Positions 8,494 through 17,905 of a DNA stretch of 64,000 nt are shown in pieces. The stretch lies in NCBI RefSeq assembly GCF_002368095.1, contig NZ_AP018227.1:8724001-8788000 (forward strand). Reading direction: 5' to 3'. Source of the DNA: Calothrix parasitica NIES-267. GTDB lineage: Bacteria; Cyanobacteriota; Cyanobacteriia; Cyanobacteriales; Nostocaceae. Under the pieces are notes generated by a model. It did no database searches, was not told where the DNA came from, and saw only the letters and a list, made by a program, of their open reading frames with translations. Within the stretch, counting starts at the first letter, position 1; each line of letters starts with the position of its first letter. A program made the position numbers and the translations under genes.

Positions 8494-8970
8494 TTAATTA
8501 TTATCAGGATTAGGTTGATTAAGTTCCTGGTATTTAGCTGCTGCTAATTCATAAGCTGATAAATATTCTTGACCACCTAACATTACTTCTCCGTAGTATT
8601 CATAAGGTGTATCACCATAAATTGGTAATGGGTCATCTTCTGGATAATCTTCTTTTGACTCTTCAATTATCTTCTTAAGTTTTTTGATTGTAAAAGTTTG
8701 CGCTGTAAAATACCACATTTCTTGAGATTCCTTAGTCAAATGCGGTAAATTTGGGTCAATGATTCGCGAATCTACTTCTATCCAAGCATGTTCGAGAAGT
8801 TGATAAGACGACTTACGCTTGAGAACCAAGAATCCTTGAGCATAAACTCCCCCTTCAGTAACCAATACAGCTTTATACGCATTGTCGAAGGGTTTCTTAG
8901 ATTTGCTTTCGATTTGAGCAGAAATTTCTCGCGAAGCAGTTTCATCAAGTAACTTGTCCATCGGTAGCAA
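8494..8970 (-). CDS. Conserved hypothetical protein (cyanobacterial)
   Basis: A 158-residue acidic protein with no signal or membrane segment. The stretch LLEHAWIEVDSRIIDPNLP near residues 58-76 resembles the 'HAW..DG..IDP' pattern in some papain/transglutaminase-like or NlpC-type folds. No matching catalytic Cys was found, however, so no enzyme call is made. The C-terminus is Asn/Pro-rich. ATG 8961 is an equally plausible start to ATG 8970. Both flanks are tandem repeats. Confidence 0.6.
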   Translation of the reverse strand: MLPMDKLLDETASREISAQIESKSKKPFDNAYKAVLVTEGGVYAQGFLVLKRKSSYQLLEHAWIEVDSRIIDPNLPHLTKESQEMWYFTAQTFTIKKLKKIIEESKEDYPEDDPLPIYGDTPYEYYGEVMLGGQEYLSAYELAAAKYQELNQPNPDNN

Positions 8971-9104
8971 GAAAAAAGCAGAAACTACAATTAACAGTTT
9001 ATCAGTTATCAGTTAAGAGTTAGAAGTTATGAGTTAGGAGTTACAGCAGATTGATTATCATTCCTCTTTCTCTTACGACTGATAACTGTTCACTGATTTA
9101 CTGG

Positions 9105-12086
9105 TTACTCCCAAGCAAACCCAATCATAACTGCTGCTAGTGTAATAATTATTCCTAACGCTACTAATGCTGCTAATAATACTTTTTGATAGATGCGATT
9201 AAGTTTGTCTTCGCTGAGTTTTCTTTGATTTCTCTCTTTTTTTAATTCTGCAATTAATTCGTTTATTCTTGGTTTTTGCTGTTTTTGAATAAATGCGGCT
9301 AAGTAGTCATGTACTAGCTGATATCTATCGGCTGGATTTTCCGGTATCAAAACTACTATTCCTGCTTCAACAAAAATCCTCAATACTAAATCTAATTGAT
9401 TGGTTTCTTTGCTTAATTCTTCTAAAGATAATGCTCTTAAGTCTCTTTCTAATTCCGAGCGGGTTTTTAGTGGACGAGTACCTTTTTCATCTGTCAGCAA
9501 ATATAATATTATTTCGGCAACTTGACGATTAATGTCACCGCAATCTTCTACTACTTCTTTCATATAGCGTTTGACTAGTTCTTCTTTCGGTCCGCTGTTT
9601 TCATAGCTTACTAATGTGGTGATATTATCGGTTTGTAGTTGCGCTCCGACTACCTGTAGTTCAATTGGGCGAACTTCTCCATATTTCGCGGATAAATCTT
9701 GTACTAATCTCTCAATAAAACTTGCTTCTAAATGAAAATTGGAATGTTTTGTTAAACGCTGAATTAATGATTTTGCGTCTGGGGAAGCAAAGTTATCTAG
9801 TTTATAAAGAACGTTTTTACTTAGAATATCGTTGTTTATAATATTCATGCTGGGTAAACGATTGCATTCTAATAAATAATGTAGATAATCTTCTCTCAAA
9901 GATAAAATAACTTTGACGCTTAAAATATTTAAGCATTCTCCCATAAACTCAAAAAACTGTTTTCTTTGGTTTGTTGAATCATAAACAAAAAAGAATTCTT
10001 CAAACTGGTCAAAAATTAAAACTATTCGTAAGTTTCGCCATTCACTTTGTCGCAATATCTCTAAAATATCTTGTGGTGATTCGGGATTAGAGAATGGAAA
10101 CTGATAGGCTTTTTTCCCTAATTCTCCTTCTACTCCAAATTGGATTCCTTTAGATTTTAAAGCTTGAATTAATAGTTTTCCTATTTCATATACCCAATTA
10201 GTATAAGTTCTGACCTTTATTGGTACTATTTCTTGTAACCCAATAGAACTATGTTTTAAAGCTGGGACTAATCCCGCTTCTACTAAAGAGCTTTTACCTA
10301 CACCAGAATATCCGTGAATAACGATTATTTTACAGTCCGGACGACCTATTTTTTCTACTAGCTGATTTACGTCTTTTCCTCTACCAGATGCAGTCATTTC
10401 TGGCGCAACTGTTTCTAATACAGATGCTGCTTGTATCGAAGTTGTATGTAAAGTTTCTACTATGAGTTTTGCTTGTCTTTGGGGTTGAATAATTCCGGCT
10501 CCGATAAAGGCTCGAAAACCATATTGCTGTTCGATTGAACGCTGTTCTAATTTAACTCTAAATGCTTCTAAATACAGAGACTGTTCCCAATAAACTTTCT
10601 GTAAAGCTTGTAAAATACGAATATATTGATGTGGGTTATCTTGAGAACCAATATCACGAGCCATTTGTAAATGTTTGACCGCTCGCGGTTTTTGGTTGAG
10701 ATGTCTTTCTGCTATTGCTAATAATAGTAAATATAATGCGCGATTTTGTAACTGTGCTGAGGGTGCCTTGGCAATACTATGTAATGCTTGATAAGCATAT
10801 TGTTTGCTTTGAGCATATTGATTTTGACTCGATGCAACTTCGGCTAAAAAACCATAAGCTTGTGCTACCCGTAGGGGATTTCCATATAATTGTTGCAACT
10901 CTAAAGACTGTTGAGCAATTTTTTTTAGTTCGCTCCAATCTTCTAAACGTTGTAAAACTTCACCCAAAGGATTAATGAATTTAGCAACTAAATTAGGGTG
11001 ATTTGCTTCAATAAAAATATTAATACTTTGTTGAAAATGCTTCTTGGCTTTTTGTAAGTAATCAACAGATTTTAAACGATATCTTTGAGCTTGTTGAAAA
11101 TAACATAACCCGATATAAAACAAAATTACTCCCATACGAAATTTAGAATTTGGGAGAAGGGGAGGGGAGAGGTTGACAAGAGGACAAGGGGACAAGGTGA
11201 CAAGAGGACAAGAAGAATAAATTTTTGGTTTTTTGATAGATAATTGATTGGTGTCAATTGATTTTTGCCAATAAGCCAAACTTTGATAATAATATTTCAA
11301 AGCTTGTTCCATTTGATTTGTTAAATAAGCATCTTGTCCTAAAACAAACTCTACACTAGCTTTAAGAAAGGGTTCTAATTCATATCTTCTACCTTGTAAA
11401 TCTTGAAATGCGGTAATAACTTCTCGACGACGCAGATATCCCATTTGCCAACCCAAGCAATAAGCATCTGCTGCTAATGATGTGGCAAATAAAGCATCGG
11501 TATCTTCCTTCAAAGTTTCGGTTAACTCATTGGTTGCGATCGCAAATTCTGTAGTAGTAGCCCAACTCTCGAAATCGCTTGCAGAGCGGACTAATTGCGG
11601 CAAAACTTCATCCGTTATCCACAGCACAACCGGAAAGTTAAATCGCTTGCGAAACTCCTCCCGCACCTGATTGGTAGCGCTCAACATTTGTTTTAAATTT
11701 TGCACCGACTCTAAGTAAAAAACCATAACAGCATCTGGTGAATTATCCTTAACCTCCTCAGCAATGATTCTATAAAGACTTTTATCATTGCGCTTCAAAT
11801 TAACAATCCGTACATCAATATCGGTAAGCTGTCGCAAGCGTTTCACCAAACGCGAACGTAACCTTAAATAATTACAGCGAGCCAAAATCAATTTAAACTC
11901 ACCCACCGAAGCTTCCAAAGTCCAAGCAAGTTCTTCTAAACCCTCTTCGTTTGAGGATGGAGAGATGGGGGGAAGGGGAGAGGGGGAGAGGGGGAGAGGG
12001 GGAGAAGGGGGAGAGGGGGAAGAGGGGGGAGAAATATCTAATCTGTCTTCTTGTAATCTTTTACTATTTTCTAACTCTTCACTCAT
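9105..12086 (-). CDS. STAND-type P-loop NTPase with TPR region and C-terminal membrane anchor
   Basis: A large signalling-type NTPase. Domain order: a conserved N-terminal domain (residues 45-200, with FKLILARCNYLRLRSRL and PVVLWITDEVLPQL), TPR-like helical repeats (about 255-520), an nSTAND-type NTPase domain with Walker A GYSGVGKSS (592-600) and Walker B IFDQFEEF (about 690-698), a helical region, and one transmembrane helix at the very end (about 968-990). Two low-complexity insertions, a Pro/Ser tract at residues 20-45 and a stretch near 290-312, are translated intergenic-type repeats. It is the second gene of an operon with the ATPase at 12231-13595. Its role is unknown; STAND proteins often act as sensors or immune switches. 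Confidence 0.75.
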   Translation of the reverse strand: MSEELENSKRLQEDRLDISPPSSPSPPSPPLPLSPSPLPPISPSSNEEGLEELAWTLEASVGEFKLILARCNYLRLRSRLVKRLRQLTDIDVRIVNLKRNDKSLYRIIAEEVKDNSPDAVMVFYLESVQNLKQMLSATNQVREEFRKRFNFPVVLWITDEVLPQLVRSASDFESWATTTEFAIATNELTETLKEDTDALFATSLAADAYCLGWQMGYLRRREVITAFQDLQGRRYELEPFLKASVEFVLGQDAYLTNQMEQALKYYYQSLAYWQKSIDTNQLSIKKPKIYSSCPLVTLSPCPLVNLSPPLLPNSKFRMGVILFYIGLCYFQQAQRYRLKSVDYLQKAKKHFQQSINIFIEANHPNLVAKFINPLGEVLQRLEDWSELKKIAQQSLELQQLYGNPLRVAQAYGFLAEVASSQNQYAQSKQYAYQALHSIAKAPSAQLQNRALYLLLLAIAERHLNQKPRAVKHLQMARDIGSQDNPHQYIRILQALQKVYWEQSLYLEAFRVKLEQRSIEQQYGFRAFIGAGIIQPQRQAKLIVETLHTTSIQAASVLETVAPEMTASGRGKDVNQLVEKIGRPDCKIIVIHGYSGVGKSSLVEAGLVPALKHSSIGLQEIVPIKVRTYTNWVYEIGKLLIQALKSKGIQFGVEGELGKKAYQFPFSNPESPQDILEILRQSEWRNLRIVLIFDQFEEFFFVYDSTNQRKQFFEFMGECLNILSVKVILSLREDYLHYLLECNRLPSMNIINNDILSKNVLYKLDNFASPDAKSLIQRLTKHSNFHLEASFIERLVQDLSAKYGEVRPIELQVVGAQLQTDNITTLVSYENSGPKEELVKRYMKEVVEDCGDINRQVAEIILYLLTDEKGTRPLKTRSELERDLRALSLEELSKETNQLDLVLRIFVEAGIVVLIPENPADRYQLVHDYLAAFIQKQQKPRINELIAELKKERNQRKLSEDKLNRIYQKVLLAALVALGIIITLAAVMIGFAWE

Positions 12087-12230
12087 AACTTATAACTCCT
12101 AATTCTTGTTATCCAATTACCAATTCCAATTCCCAATTCCAATTCCCAATTCCCAATTCCAATTACCAATCCCCAATTACCAATTACCAATTACCAATCC
12201 CCAATTACCAATTACCAATTCCAATTCCTT
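12087..12230. repeat. CCAATTACCAATT tandem repeat tract
   Basis: An almost uninterrupted array of 'CCAATTA/CCAATTC' units separates the two NTPase genes, which run in the same direction. It is probably transcribed within their operon as a repeat-derived leader of the downstream gene. It is not a CRISPR array, because no unique spacers are present. Confidence 0.85.
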
Positions 12231-13595
12231 TTATTCTTCCAACTCACTAGACCCGGCCAAAATCGGATTAATATCAAACCAAGATTCTCCACCAGCATCG
12301 CGATATTCAAACACCAAACGACTGTGAACTAATGTCTGATACTCTAAATCTCCTCTGACTTTCTTCCGTTTCTTTACTTGACGTAACAATTCCCATTCAT
12401 CATCAGAAATTTGCATCGTCATTTCATTCCGACGGTAGCGAATCAAAGCTTCTAAAGTGTTACCAGATAAAGGAAGTTTTCTTTCCTTCTGAATCCAGTT
12501 ATTCAACAACCGGAGCAAATCCCGCACGTGTCCCCCACTCACTTGACATAATCTATCTAAACTTTTGAGGTCGTCGAAAACTTCAGTGATTTTATTCAGA
12601 CGCTCTTGAGGATTCAAATCTGGAAAAGCTCTGGCTAAAACCATTTGTCGTAACAATACCATTCCCGGTTCAAAAATGCTCCCGTTTGGTAATTTTACCG
12701 AGACCATTGGTAACACTTTTGGGTCTTCTGGAAATCGTTGAGTCAAATTTCCGTAATCATTTGAGAACTTTAACGCCAAAGGCATTGTGTAAACAACGTG
12801 ACACCGTAACTTCGTTAAATACTCGCTCTGGTCGATAAATAGATACTCTTGCTGCGGTCTTCCCCAAGACTTAGCGCGAGAATCTACTCTATCGAGATTA
12901 TCCACTATCACCACCAATCCCTTCTTACCCTGCTGCTTCAACTTTTCTACAGCAGGTTCGAGTAATTCAGAATTAATAGCCTCTAACAACTTAGTTTTTT
13001 GAGGACCCAAATACTGATTAAGTCTACCTCTTAAAGTTGCATCATCCTTAGTCTTTGCAGTAATTTCTCCAATCCCGAAAGCCAACGAAAACTTATCCTT
13101 ATCCGAACTAACTCCAACATCACCAACACCCGGAAGTTTAGCCTTCATCCCCACAATGTCAGCATTAAGAACCCGCCAAGCACCCTGTAATAATTCTTTT
13201 AACAGACTGGGTTCATCCAAACTCATATCATCCAGACTCTGACTAACCCGACGAGCAACACTTAATAGAAAATCGCCGATATCAACATCAGCCATTTCCA
13301 TATCTTCACTAGACTCAAAATAGACCACATAAAAACCTTCTCCCTCCAACTCAGTCTTCAACCGCAACAACTCAGTAGACTTACCACACCCAATATGTCC
13401 CGTAAACAAAACACAAGTAGGCTCTTCCGGTGAGAAAAAAGTAATATTATCTCGCAACTCTTGAATAATCTTTCCACCTCTGACCGAAGAGAAATCAATG
13501 TAATACTTTTCATCTTCAGCATTCTCGATAGCCAGAGTTTTGCTAGGATTCGTAGCTTGAAAAAACTTTCGTAAATTTATCGTCATAACCTCCAA
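12231..13595 (-). CDS. AAA/KAP-like P-loop ATPase
   Basis: A 454-residue soluble ATPase. Walker A is GHIGCGKST (residues 66-74). Walker B is GLVVIVDNLDRV (about 225-236), with a sensor-like stretch (KLRCHVVYTMPLAL) after it. The C-terminal third is helical with a winged-helix look. The N-terminus, INLRKFFQATNPSKTL.., is a conserved cyanobacterial block. ATG 13586 (MTINLRK) is a likely alternative start. It is the first gene of a two-gene operon with the STAND/TPR protein, which suggests that the two act together. The function is unknown, and defence or stress signalling is inference only. Confidence 0.75.
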   Translation of the reverse strand: MEVMTINLRKFFQATNPSKTLAIENAEDEKYYIDFSSVRGGKIIQELRDNITFFSPEEPTCVLFTGHIGCGKSTELLRLKTELEGEGFYVVYFESSEDMEMADVDIGDFLLSVARRVSQSLDDMSLDEPSLLKELLQGAWRVLNADIVGMKAKLPGVGDVGVSSDKDKFSLAFGIGEITAKTKDDATLRGRLNQYLGPQKTKLLEAINSELLEPAVEKLKQQGKKGLVVIVDNLDRVDSRAKSWGRPQQEYLFIDQSEYLTKLRCHVVYTMPLALKFSNDYGNLTQRFPEDPKVLPMVSVKLPNGSIFEPGMVLLRQMVLARAFPDLNPQERLNKITEVFDDLKSLDRLCQVSGGHVRDLLRLLNNWIQKERKLPLSGNTLEALIRYRRNEMTMQISDDEWELLRQVKKRKKVRGDLEYQTLVHSRLVFEYRDAGGESWFDINPILAGSSELEE

Positions 13596-13668
13596 CCCGT
13601 ATGTTGTAATATCCTCTTAACCTACCGATGAATTTTGAATTGAATCACGACTCCTTCAAAATATTTGA

Positions 13669-14180
13669 TTAGTATTTCATTTCATTAATTTTGACAGTTT
13701 TGTTTTCTACGGACGTAATGTAGAGACGTTATAAATAACGTCTCCCGACATTTCCAAAGAAAACGCGACCATAGCCGAATTTATGAAACGCACCATTAGT
13801 AGTCTTTTTCATTAGTTTCGATGGGTTGGATAAAGGTTTGTAGTTGCGCTTCAGCGCCAAAACGTGACTACAAACCCATCATAATTTATGAAACAGACCA
13901 TTAGTGTTCTGTCCCGTTACTTTTGATGGGTTTGTTTTCTTTCAACCGTCGGAAGACGTAGCAATGCTACGTCTCTACACCCATCAATTTTGATGGAACA
14001 GACCATTAGTGGTCTGTTCCATTAGTTGTAAGGGTAAATCATTGTTTGTACATGAAGGCTAAAACCCTAATTATTTGGCGAAGACCGCGCAACTACGAAC
14101 AAAGATATAAACCCATCAAAATTAATGGGACAAACCATTAGTAGTTCATTTCATTAATTTTTGATGGGTCAATAAATAAT
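13669..14180. mobile_element. Tandem chain of small inverted-repeat elements (MITE-like)
   Basis: Four complete units and one partial unit are joined end to end, each bounded by TTAGT: junctions at 13797-13801, 13901-13905, 14006-14010 and 14138-14142. Unit ends share the shell TTAGTNGTCTNTTTCATTA.. and its inverse ..ACCATTAGT. The junction at 13996-14021 is a perfect palindrome, GGAACAGACC-ATTAGT-GGTCTGTTCC. The inner cores differ between units, e.g. a GTAGAGACG..CGTCTCcC stem in unit 1 and an AGACGTAGC..GCTACGTCT stem in unit 3. No transposase is encoded, so these are non-autonomous. A related solo copy lies at 17670-17797. Confidence 0.75.
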
Positions 14181-14544
14181 TTTTTCTACCCCCTCATCCC
14201 CATCTTCCCCCTCTACCCCTCCCTAATAATATTTATTAAAGAGATATTGAATAATTACTACTTAACAATGGTATAGTCCCAAATTGCCAAGTGTTAAGTG
14301 ACTAAATATACTTTCATAAACAAACTTACTACTAAACTACAAATTTGGTAATTAGTAATTGGTAATTGGACAGTCCTATCAAAAAACACAAAGGAGTAAA
14401 ATACTTTTACTACGAACGCTTTTATTTCTAAGTTCTCCCCATCCCCTTGTCTCCCCATCTCCCCATCACCCCCTATCCCCGAATTCCCTAATATGGCACA
14501 ATTAAAACGGTGATAAGAGAATATATATAAAGGAAAATTTATAG
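14181..14544 (+). other. Leader region of chlI
   Basis: AT-rich DNA with C-rich low-complexity patches ('CCCCATC/CTCCCC', 14190-14222 and 14438-14480). AAAGGAAAATTTATAG lies just before the GTG start of chlI and includes the likely ribosome binding site AAGGA. No clear operator was recognised. Confidence 0.4.
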
Positions 14545-15666
14545 GTGAGTCCTACTAATCAAAAAACTGCTAGTACGCGGCGTGTAGTATTTCCTTTTAC
14601 CGCCATTGTGGGTCAGGAGGAGATGAAACTGGCCCTTATTCTAAATGTGATTGACCCCAAGGTTGGCGGTGTAATGATAATGGGTGACCGTGGAACCGGT
14701 AAATCAACCACTATTCGAGCGCTAGCTGACTTACTTCCAGAAGTTCCTGTGGTTGCTGATGACCCCTTCAATTCTCATCCCAGCGACCCCGATGTTATGG
14801 GTGATGAAGCTCGTAAGAAGCTTGAACTTGGTGAAGATATTCCTGTGACGCAAATGAAAGTACCAATGGTAGATTTACCTTTGGGAGCTACAGAAGACCG
14901 AGTTTGCGGGACTATTGATATCGAAAAAGCTTTGTCGGAAGGTGTGAAAGCTTTTGAACCGGGACTTTTGGCTAAGGCTAACCGGGGTATTCTTTATGTT
15001 GACGAAGTTAACTTACTTGACGACCACTTAGTAGACGTGCTGCTAGACTCGGCCGCTAGCGGTTGGAACACCGTCGAACGTGAAGGAATTTCGATTCGTC
15101 ACCCAGCCCGTTTCGTTTTGGTTGGCTCGGGAAACCCAGAAGAAGGAGAGTTACGACCCCAGCTACTTGACAGATTCGGAATGCATGCTGAAATTCGCAC
15201 CGTCAGGGAAGCAGCATTAAGAGTACAAATTGTGGAGCAAAGGTCAGAATTTGACCAAAATCCTCCTGAATTTATCGAAAAATACCAAGAACAGCAGCAA
15301 GAACTACAGCAGCGTATTGTCCAAGCTCAAGAACTTTTGCCTTCAGTGAACATGGAATACGAACATCGGGTTAAAATTTCCGAAGTTTGTTCCGAATTAG
15401 ATGTAGATGGTTTACGGGGTGACATCGTAACCAATCGTGCAGCCAAAGCCTTGACCGCATTTGAAGGACGCAACGAAGTCACCGTAGACGACATTCGCCG
15501 CGTGATATCACTTTGCTTGCGTCACAGACTGCGAAAAGACCCATTAGAATCCATCGACACCGGCTACAAAGTCGAAAAAACTTTCTCCCGCATCTTCGGA
15601 GTGGAACTTCCAGAAGACGCAGCCAACGTCAACGGAACCGGTGAGAAAGTTGGAGCAAGAAGTTAG
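14545..15666 (+). CDS. chlI: Magnesium chelatase ATPase subunit I
   Basis: ATPase subunit of magnesium chelatase, which with ChlD and ChlH inserts Mg2+ into protoporphyrin IX in chlorophyll synthesis. An AAA+ core has Walker [10 protein letters not shown] (residues 47-55), Walker [12 protein letters not shown] near 150, the family stretch [10 protein letters not shown], and an Arg-finger/sensor region ([20 protein letters not shown]). The length of 373 aa is normal. The start is GTG, with AAGGA 13 bp upstream. It is a single gene with no chlD or chlH nearby. It is the clearest sign of an oxygenic phototroph in this window. Confidence 0.97.
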   Translation: MSPTNQKTASTRRVVFPFTAIVGQEEMKLALILNVIDPKVGGVMIMGDRGTGKSTTIRALADLLPEVPVVADDPFNSHPSDPDVMGDEARKKLELGEDIPVTQMKVPMVDLPLGATEDRVCGTIDIEKALSEGVKAFEPGLLAKANRGILYVDEVNLLDDHLVDVLLDSAASGWNTVEREGISIRHPARFVLVGSGNPEEGELRPQLLDRFGMHAEIRTVREAALRVQIVEQRSEFDQNPPEFIEKYQEQQQELQQRIVQAQELLPSVNMEYEHRVKISEVCSELDVDGLRGDIVTNRAAKALTAFEGRNEVTVDDIRRVISLCLRHRLRKDPLESIDTGYKVEKTFSRIFGVELPEDAANVNGTGEKVGARS

Positions 15667-15843
15667 TAGGTTAAAGGTCAAAGGTCAAAGGTCAAAGGTT
15701 AGGAGTTAGGATTTAAAAATTTTGGATTTTGGATTTAAGGAGTTAGGAGTTAAGAATTAAGATTTTTCTCCCCATCTCCTTTTCTCCCCATCCCCTTTTC
15801 TCCCCATCTCCCCCTCCCCCCCACTTCCCCCTACATAGGAATT
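15667..15843. repeat. Tandem repeats between chlI and a membrane protein gene
   Basis: Starts with four copies of 'GGTCAAA', followed by 'TTAGGAGT' units and C-rich 'TCTCCCCATC' units. It ends five bases before the next start codon. It has no coding potential. Confidence 0.8.
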
Positions 15844-16146
15844 ATGATCAGAACCTGCTACTCCTGGATACATACCCTATTTTTAGCAAGTCAGTACAAT
15901 CCACCAAGATTTATAGAGTTGATAATGCTGGGTATGGCATTAATAATGTTGACTATTTCAACTTTTATTACTGATTTACCTTATTTAGTTCTGGGTTTGA
16001 GTTTCGTGGTCGGTGCATCAGCTTCTATTTTGGTAAGAGAAACAATTGTACCAACACCTCAAACAAGAGTAACGAAAATAGCTGCATTACTTTTGCTTGG
16101 AGTTAGTGTTTATATCTTTACTGGCTTATTCAAGTATGTTGATTGA
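15844..16146 (+). CDS. Small membrane protein, hypothetical
   Basis: 100 residues with three hydrophobic segments (about 24-42, 46-63, 78-95), separated by short polar turns, with RETIVPTPQTR between the second and third. No family was recognised. It follows chlI in the same direction, but a 177-bp repeat tract separates them, so co-transcription is uncertain. Confidence 0.6.
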   Translation: MIRTCYSWIHTLFLASQYNPPRFIELIMLGMALIMLTISTFITDLPYLVLGLSFVVGASASILVRETIVPTPQTRVTKIAALLLLGVSVYIFTGLFKYVD

Positions 16147-16334
16147 TTTTGCGTGTATCTAATTAGATTTATTTTTCAAGTTCTAATGTTTTCATTTTTT
16201 ACTCCCTTTCCCAAATTCATTAGGGACTGGGGGTTATTTATTATATTTTTGTTTATGCTTTGATGAAGGCTTCTTACATCTTTATTCTGATTTACAAAGT
16301 TGGCATATTTTCCTTATTTTAAACTGTCACAGCA

Positions 16335-17501
16335 CTAATTTTGTAAATAAATTTTCAAAACCCTTTTCAGTATTTTTTGAGTAACATCTTGATGCTTATT
16401 TACTAAAACAACAGCAGTAATATCTTCATCTGGGAAATATAGCATTAAAGAGACAAAACCATAAGCCCAACCACTATGACCAATTCCTTTTCCAAAAGGT
16501 GTAGGAAAATGTGCTATTCCTAAACCATAACCATTATCTTTTTCAGCAGAAACAGAATTCAGCATTTCTTCGAGCATTTTAGGAGACAGCAAACTTTTGT
16601 CTGCAAGTAATGCATTTAAAAATTTCGCGGTATCGGATGCACTTGCAATTAATCCTCCATCCCCAAGCCCATTTCCTTCGTTTAAATCTTTATGACTATA
16701 AAGAATTCCATCTTTATTTCCCTCACTGTAACCAATAACATTTGATTTGAAATTTTGTTCGCGTAACTCGGTAAAAGTATTTTTTAAGCCTAAAGGATTT
16801 AATATTTGTTCGCGTATAACTTCAGCAAGAAGTTTTCCTGTTATTTGTTCAACAATTATTTCTAAAAGTATATAGTTGCTATCGCAGTACTGATATTCTT
16901 TTCCCGGTTTAGCCTTTGGTTTTCTTCCATAAATTAACTCGATTGCTTCTGTTGCTGTCCACAATTGAGAGCGACTTCTGTTATAAGTTAATTTATGAAA
17001 TTTATCATCATAATATTCAACTACGCCGCTGGTATGATTGAGCAACTGTCGAATAGTAATTTCATTACTATAGGGGATATTTTTACTTACTTTTTGTGGT
17101 AAATAATTACTGATAGCTTCGTCTAAATCTAACTTATCTTGTTCTACTAATTGCAATACTGCAACTGCAACAAAAGTTTTACTAGAACTTGCTAATCCAA
17201 ATCTGTCATTTGGTTTCATAGAAGTTTTTGATTTTAAATTACTAAAACCAGATGCTCCTACCCAGGTTTCTTGCTGTCCAGAAATGTACATCACTGCACC
17301 AGGAACTTTCATTTTTTTTACTGCTTTATCTAAAGCTTTTTGCAATTTTGAGTTTAATATTTTATTGGAAGTTACTTGGAAAGTTTCACTAGACGTTTCA
17401 TTTAATTCTACTTTTCTGTTTTCTTTCTTTACGGCAAATAAGATAGTAAATAAAGAGAATATAAAAGCAATTGCTATTAATAGCTTAATTTTAAATATCA
17501 T
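16335..17501 (-). CDS. Serine hydrolase, beta-lactamase class C / DD-peptidase fold
   Basis: A 388-residue exported hydrolase. The N-terminus (MIFKIKLLIAIAFIFSLFTILFAV) is a signal sequence or membrane anchor. The active-site SxxK is S105-S-S-K108 in LASSSKTF. The Tyr motif is YCDSNY, where family members have YSN or YSD. The third motif is GHSGW near residue 340. The family includes class C beta-lactamases, D-alanyl-D-alanine carboxypeptidases and esterases, and the substrate is not predictable. Expected action is on peptidoglycan or small esters in the periplasm. It is convergent with the small membrane protein gene. Confidence 0.85.
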   Translation of the reverse strand: MIFKIKLLIAIAFIFSLFTILFAVKKENRKVELNETSSETFQVTSNKILNSKLQKALDKAVKKMKVPGAVMYISGQQETWVGASGFSNLKSKTSMKPNDRFGLASSSKTFVAVAVLQLVEQDKLDLDEAISNYLPQKVSKNIPYSNEITIRQLLNHTSGVVEYYDDKFHKLTYNRSRSQLWTATEAIELIYGRKPKAKPGKEYQYCDSNYILLEIIVEQITGKLLAEVIREQILNPLGLKNTFTELREQNFKSNVIGYSEGNKDGILYSHKDLNEGNGLGDGGLIASASDTAKFLNALLADKSLLSPKMLEEMLNSVSAEKDNGYGLGIAHFPTPFGKGIGHSGWAYGFVSLMLYFPDEDITAVVLVNKHQDVTQKILKRVLKIYLQN

Positions 17502-17669
17502 TTAGACAATATGATTTGAATTTGCGATTATATTCTAATTCCGTTTAAAATTTTTGCTATACGTATGATTACTGAAATGCCAGCATCTTGAACAACTGAA
17601 TAATTTAGACACAATAATTTAAACTAGTTGTCTTTTACACTCAGAATGCAATTCATAGCTTGGTTTGAT

Positions 17670-17797
17670 TAGTGGTGCGTTTCATAAATTCTGATGGGTC
17701 GCGTTTTCTTTGGAAATGTCGGGAGACGTTATAAATAACGTCTCTACATTACGTCCGCAGAAAACAAAACTGTCAAAACTAATGAAAAGGACTACTA
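17670..17797. mobile_element. 128-bp inverted-repeat element (MITE-like), TTAGT family
   Basis: Imperfect terminal inverted repeats of about 35 bp: the left end TAGTGGTGCGTTTCATAAAT and the right end, as reverse complement, TAGTAGTCCTTTTCATTAGT. The centre is a stem GAGACGTT-ATAAAT-AACGTCTC. It is near-identical in inverse orientation to the first unit of the chain at 13669. The remaining DNA from 17502 to 17905 is AT-rich, with no other feature recognised apart from the start region of the next gene. Confidence 0.8.
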
Positions 17798-17905
17798 GGA
17801 TAAGTTTTGCAAACAAAGCTCACGAATCAAAAACTTATTGGTGAACTGTAAACTCAGCTATATATCATTCTATGTAGATATAACTATAAAAAGGTTTAAC
17901 TTCTG

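Noticed and set aside
12087-12230. Possible CRISPR array (regularly repeated CCAATTA units)
   Set aside because: Units are 7 bp or so, contiguous and without unique spacers; this is a short tandem repeat tract. No cas genes are nearby.
12106-12327. 73-codon open frame on the plus strand
   Set aside because: Translation of tandem repeats (QFQFPIPI-type pattern) overlapping the 3' end of the AAA ATPase gene on the other strand.
16335-17501. True class C beta-lactamase
   Set aside because: Only the shared SxxK, Tyr and HxG motifs are present; many family members are DD-peptidases or esterases, so no resistance call is made.
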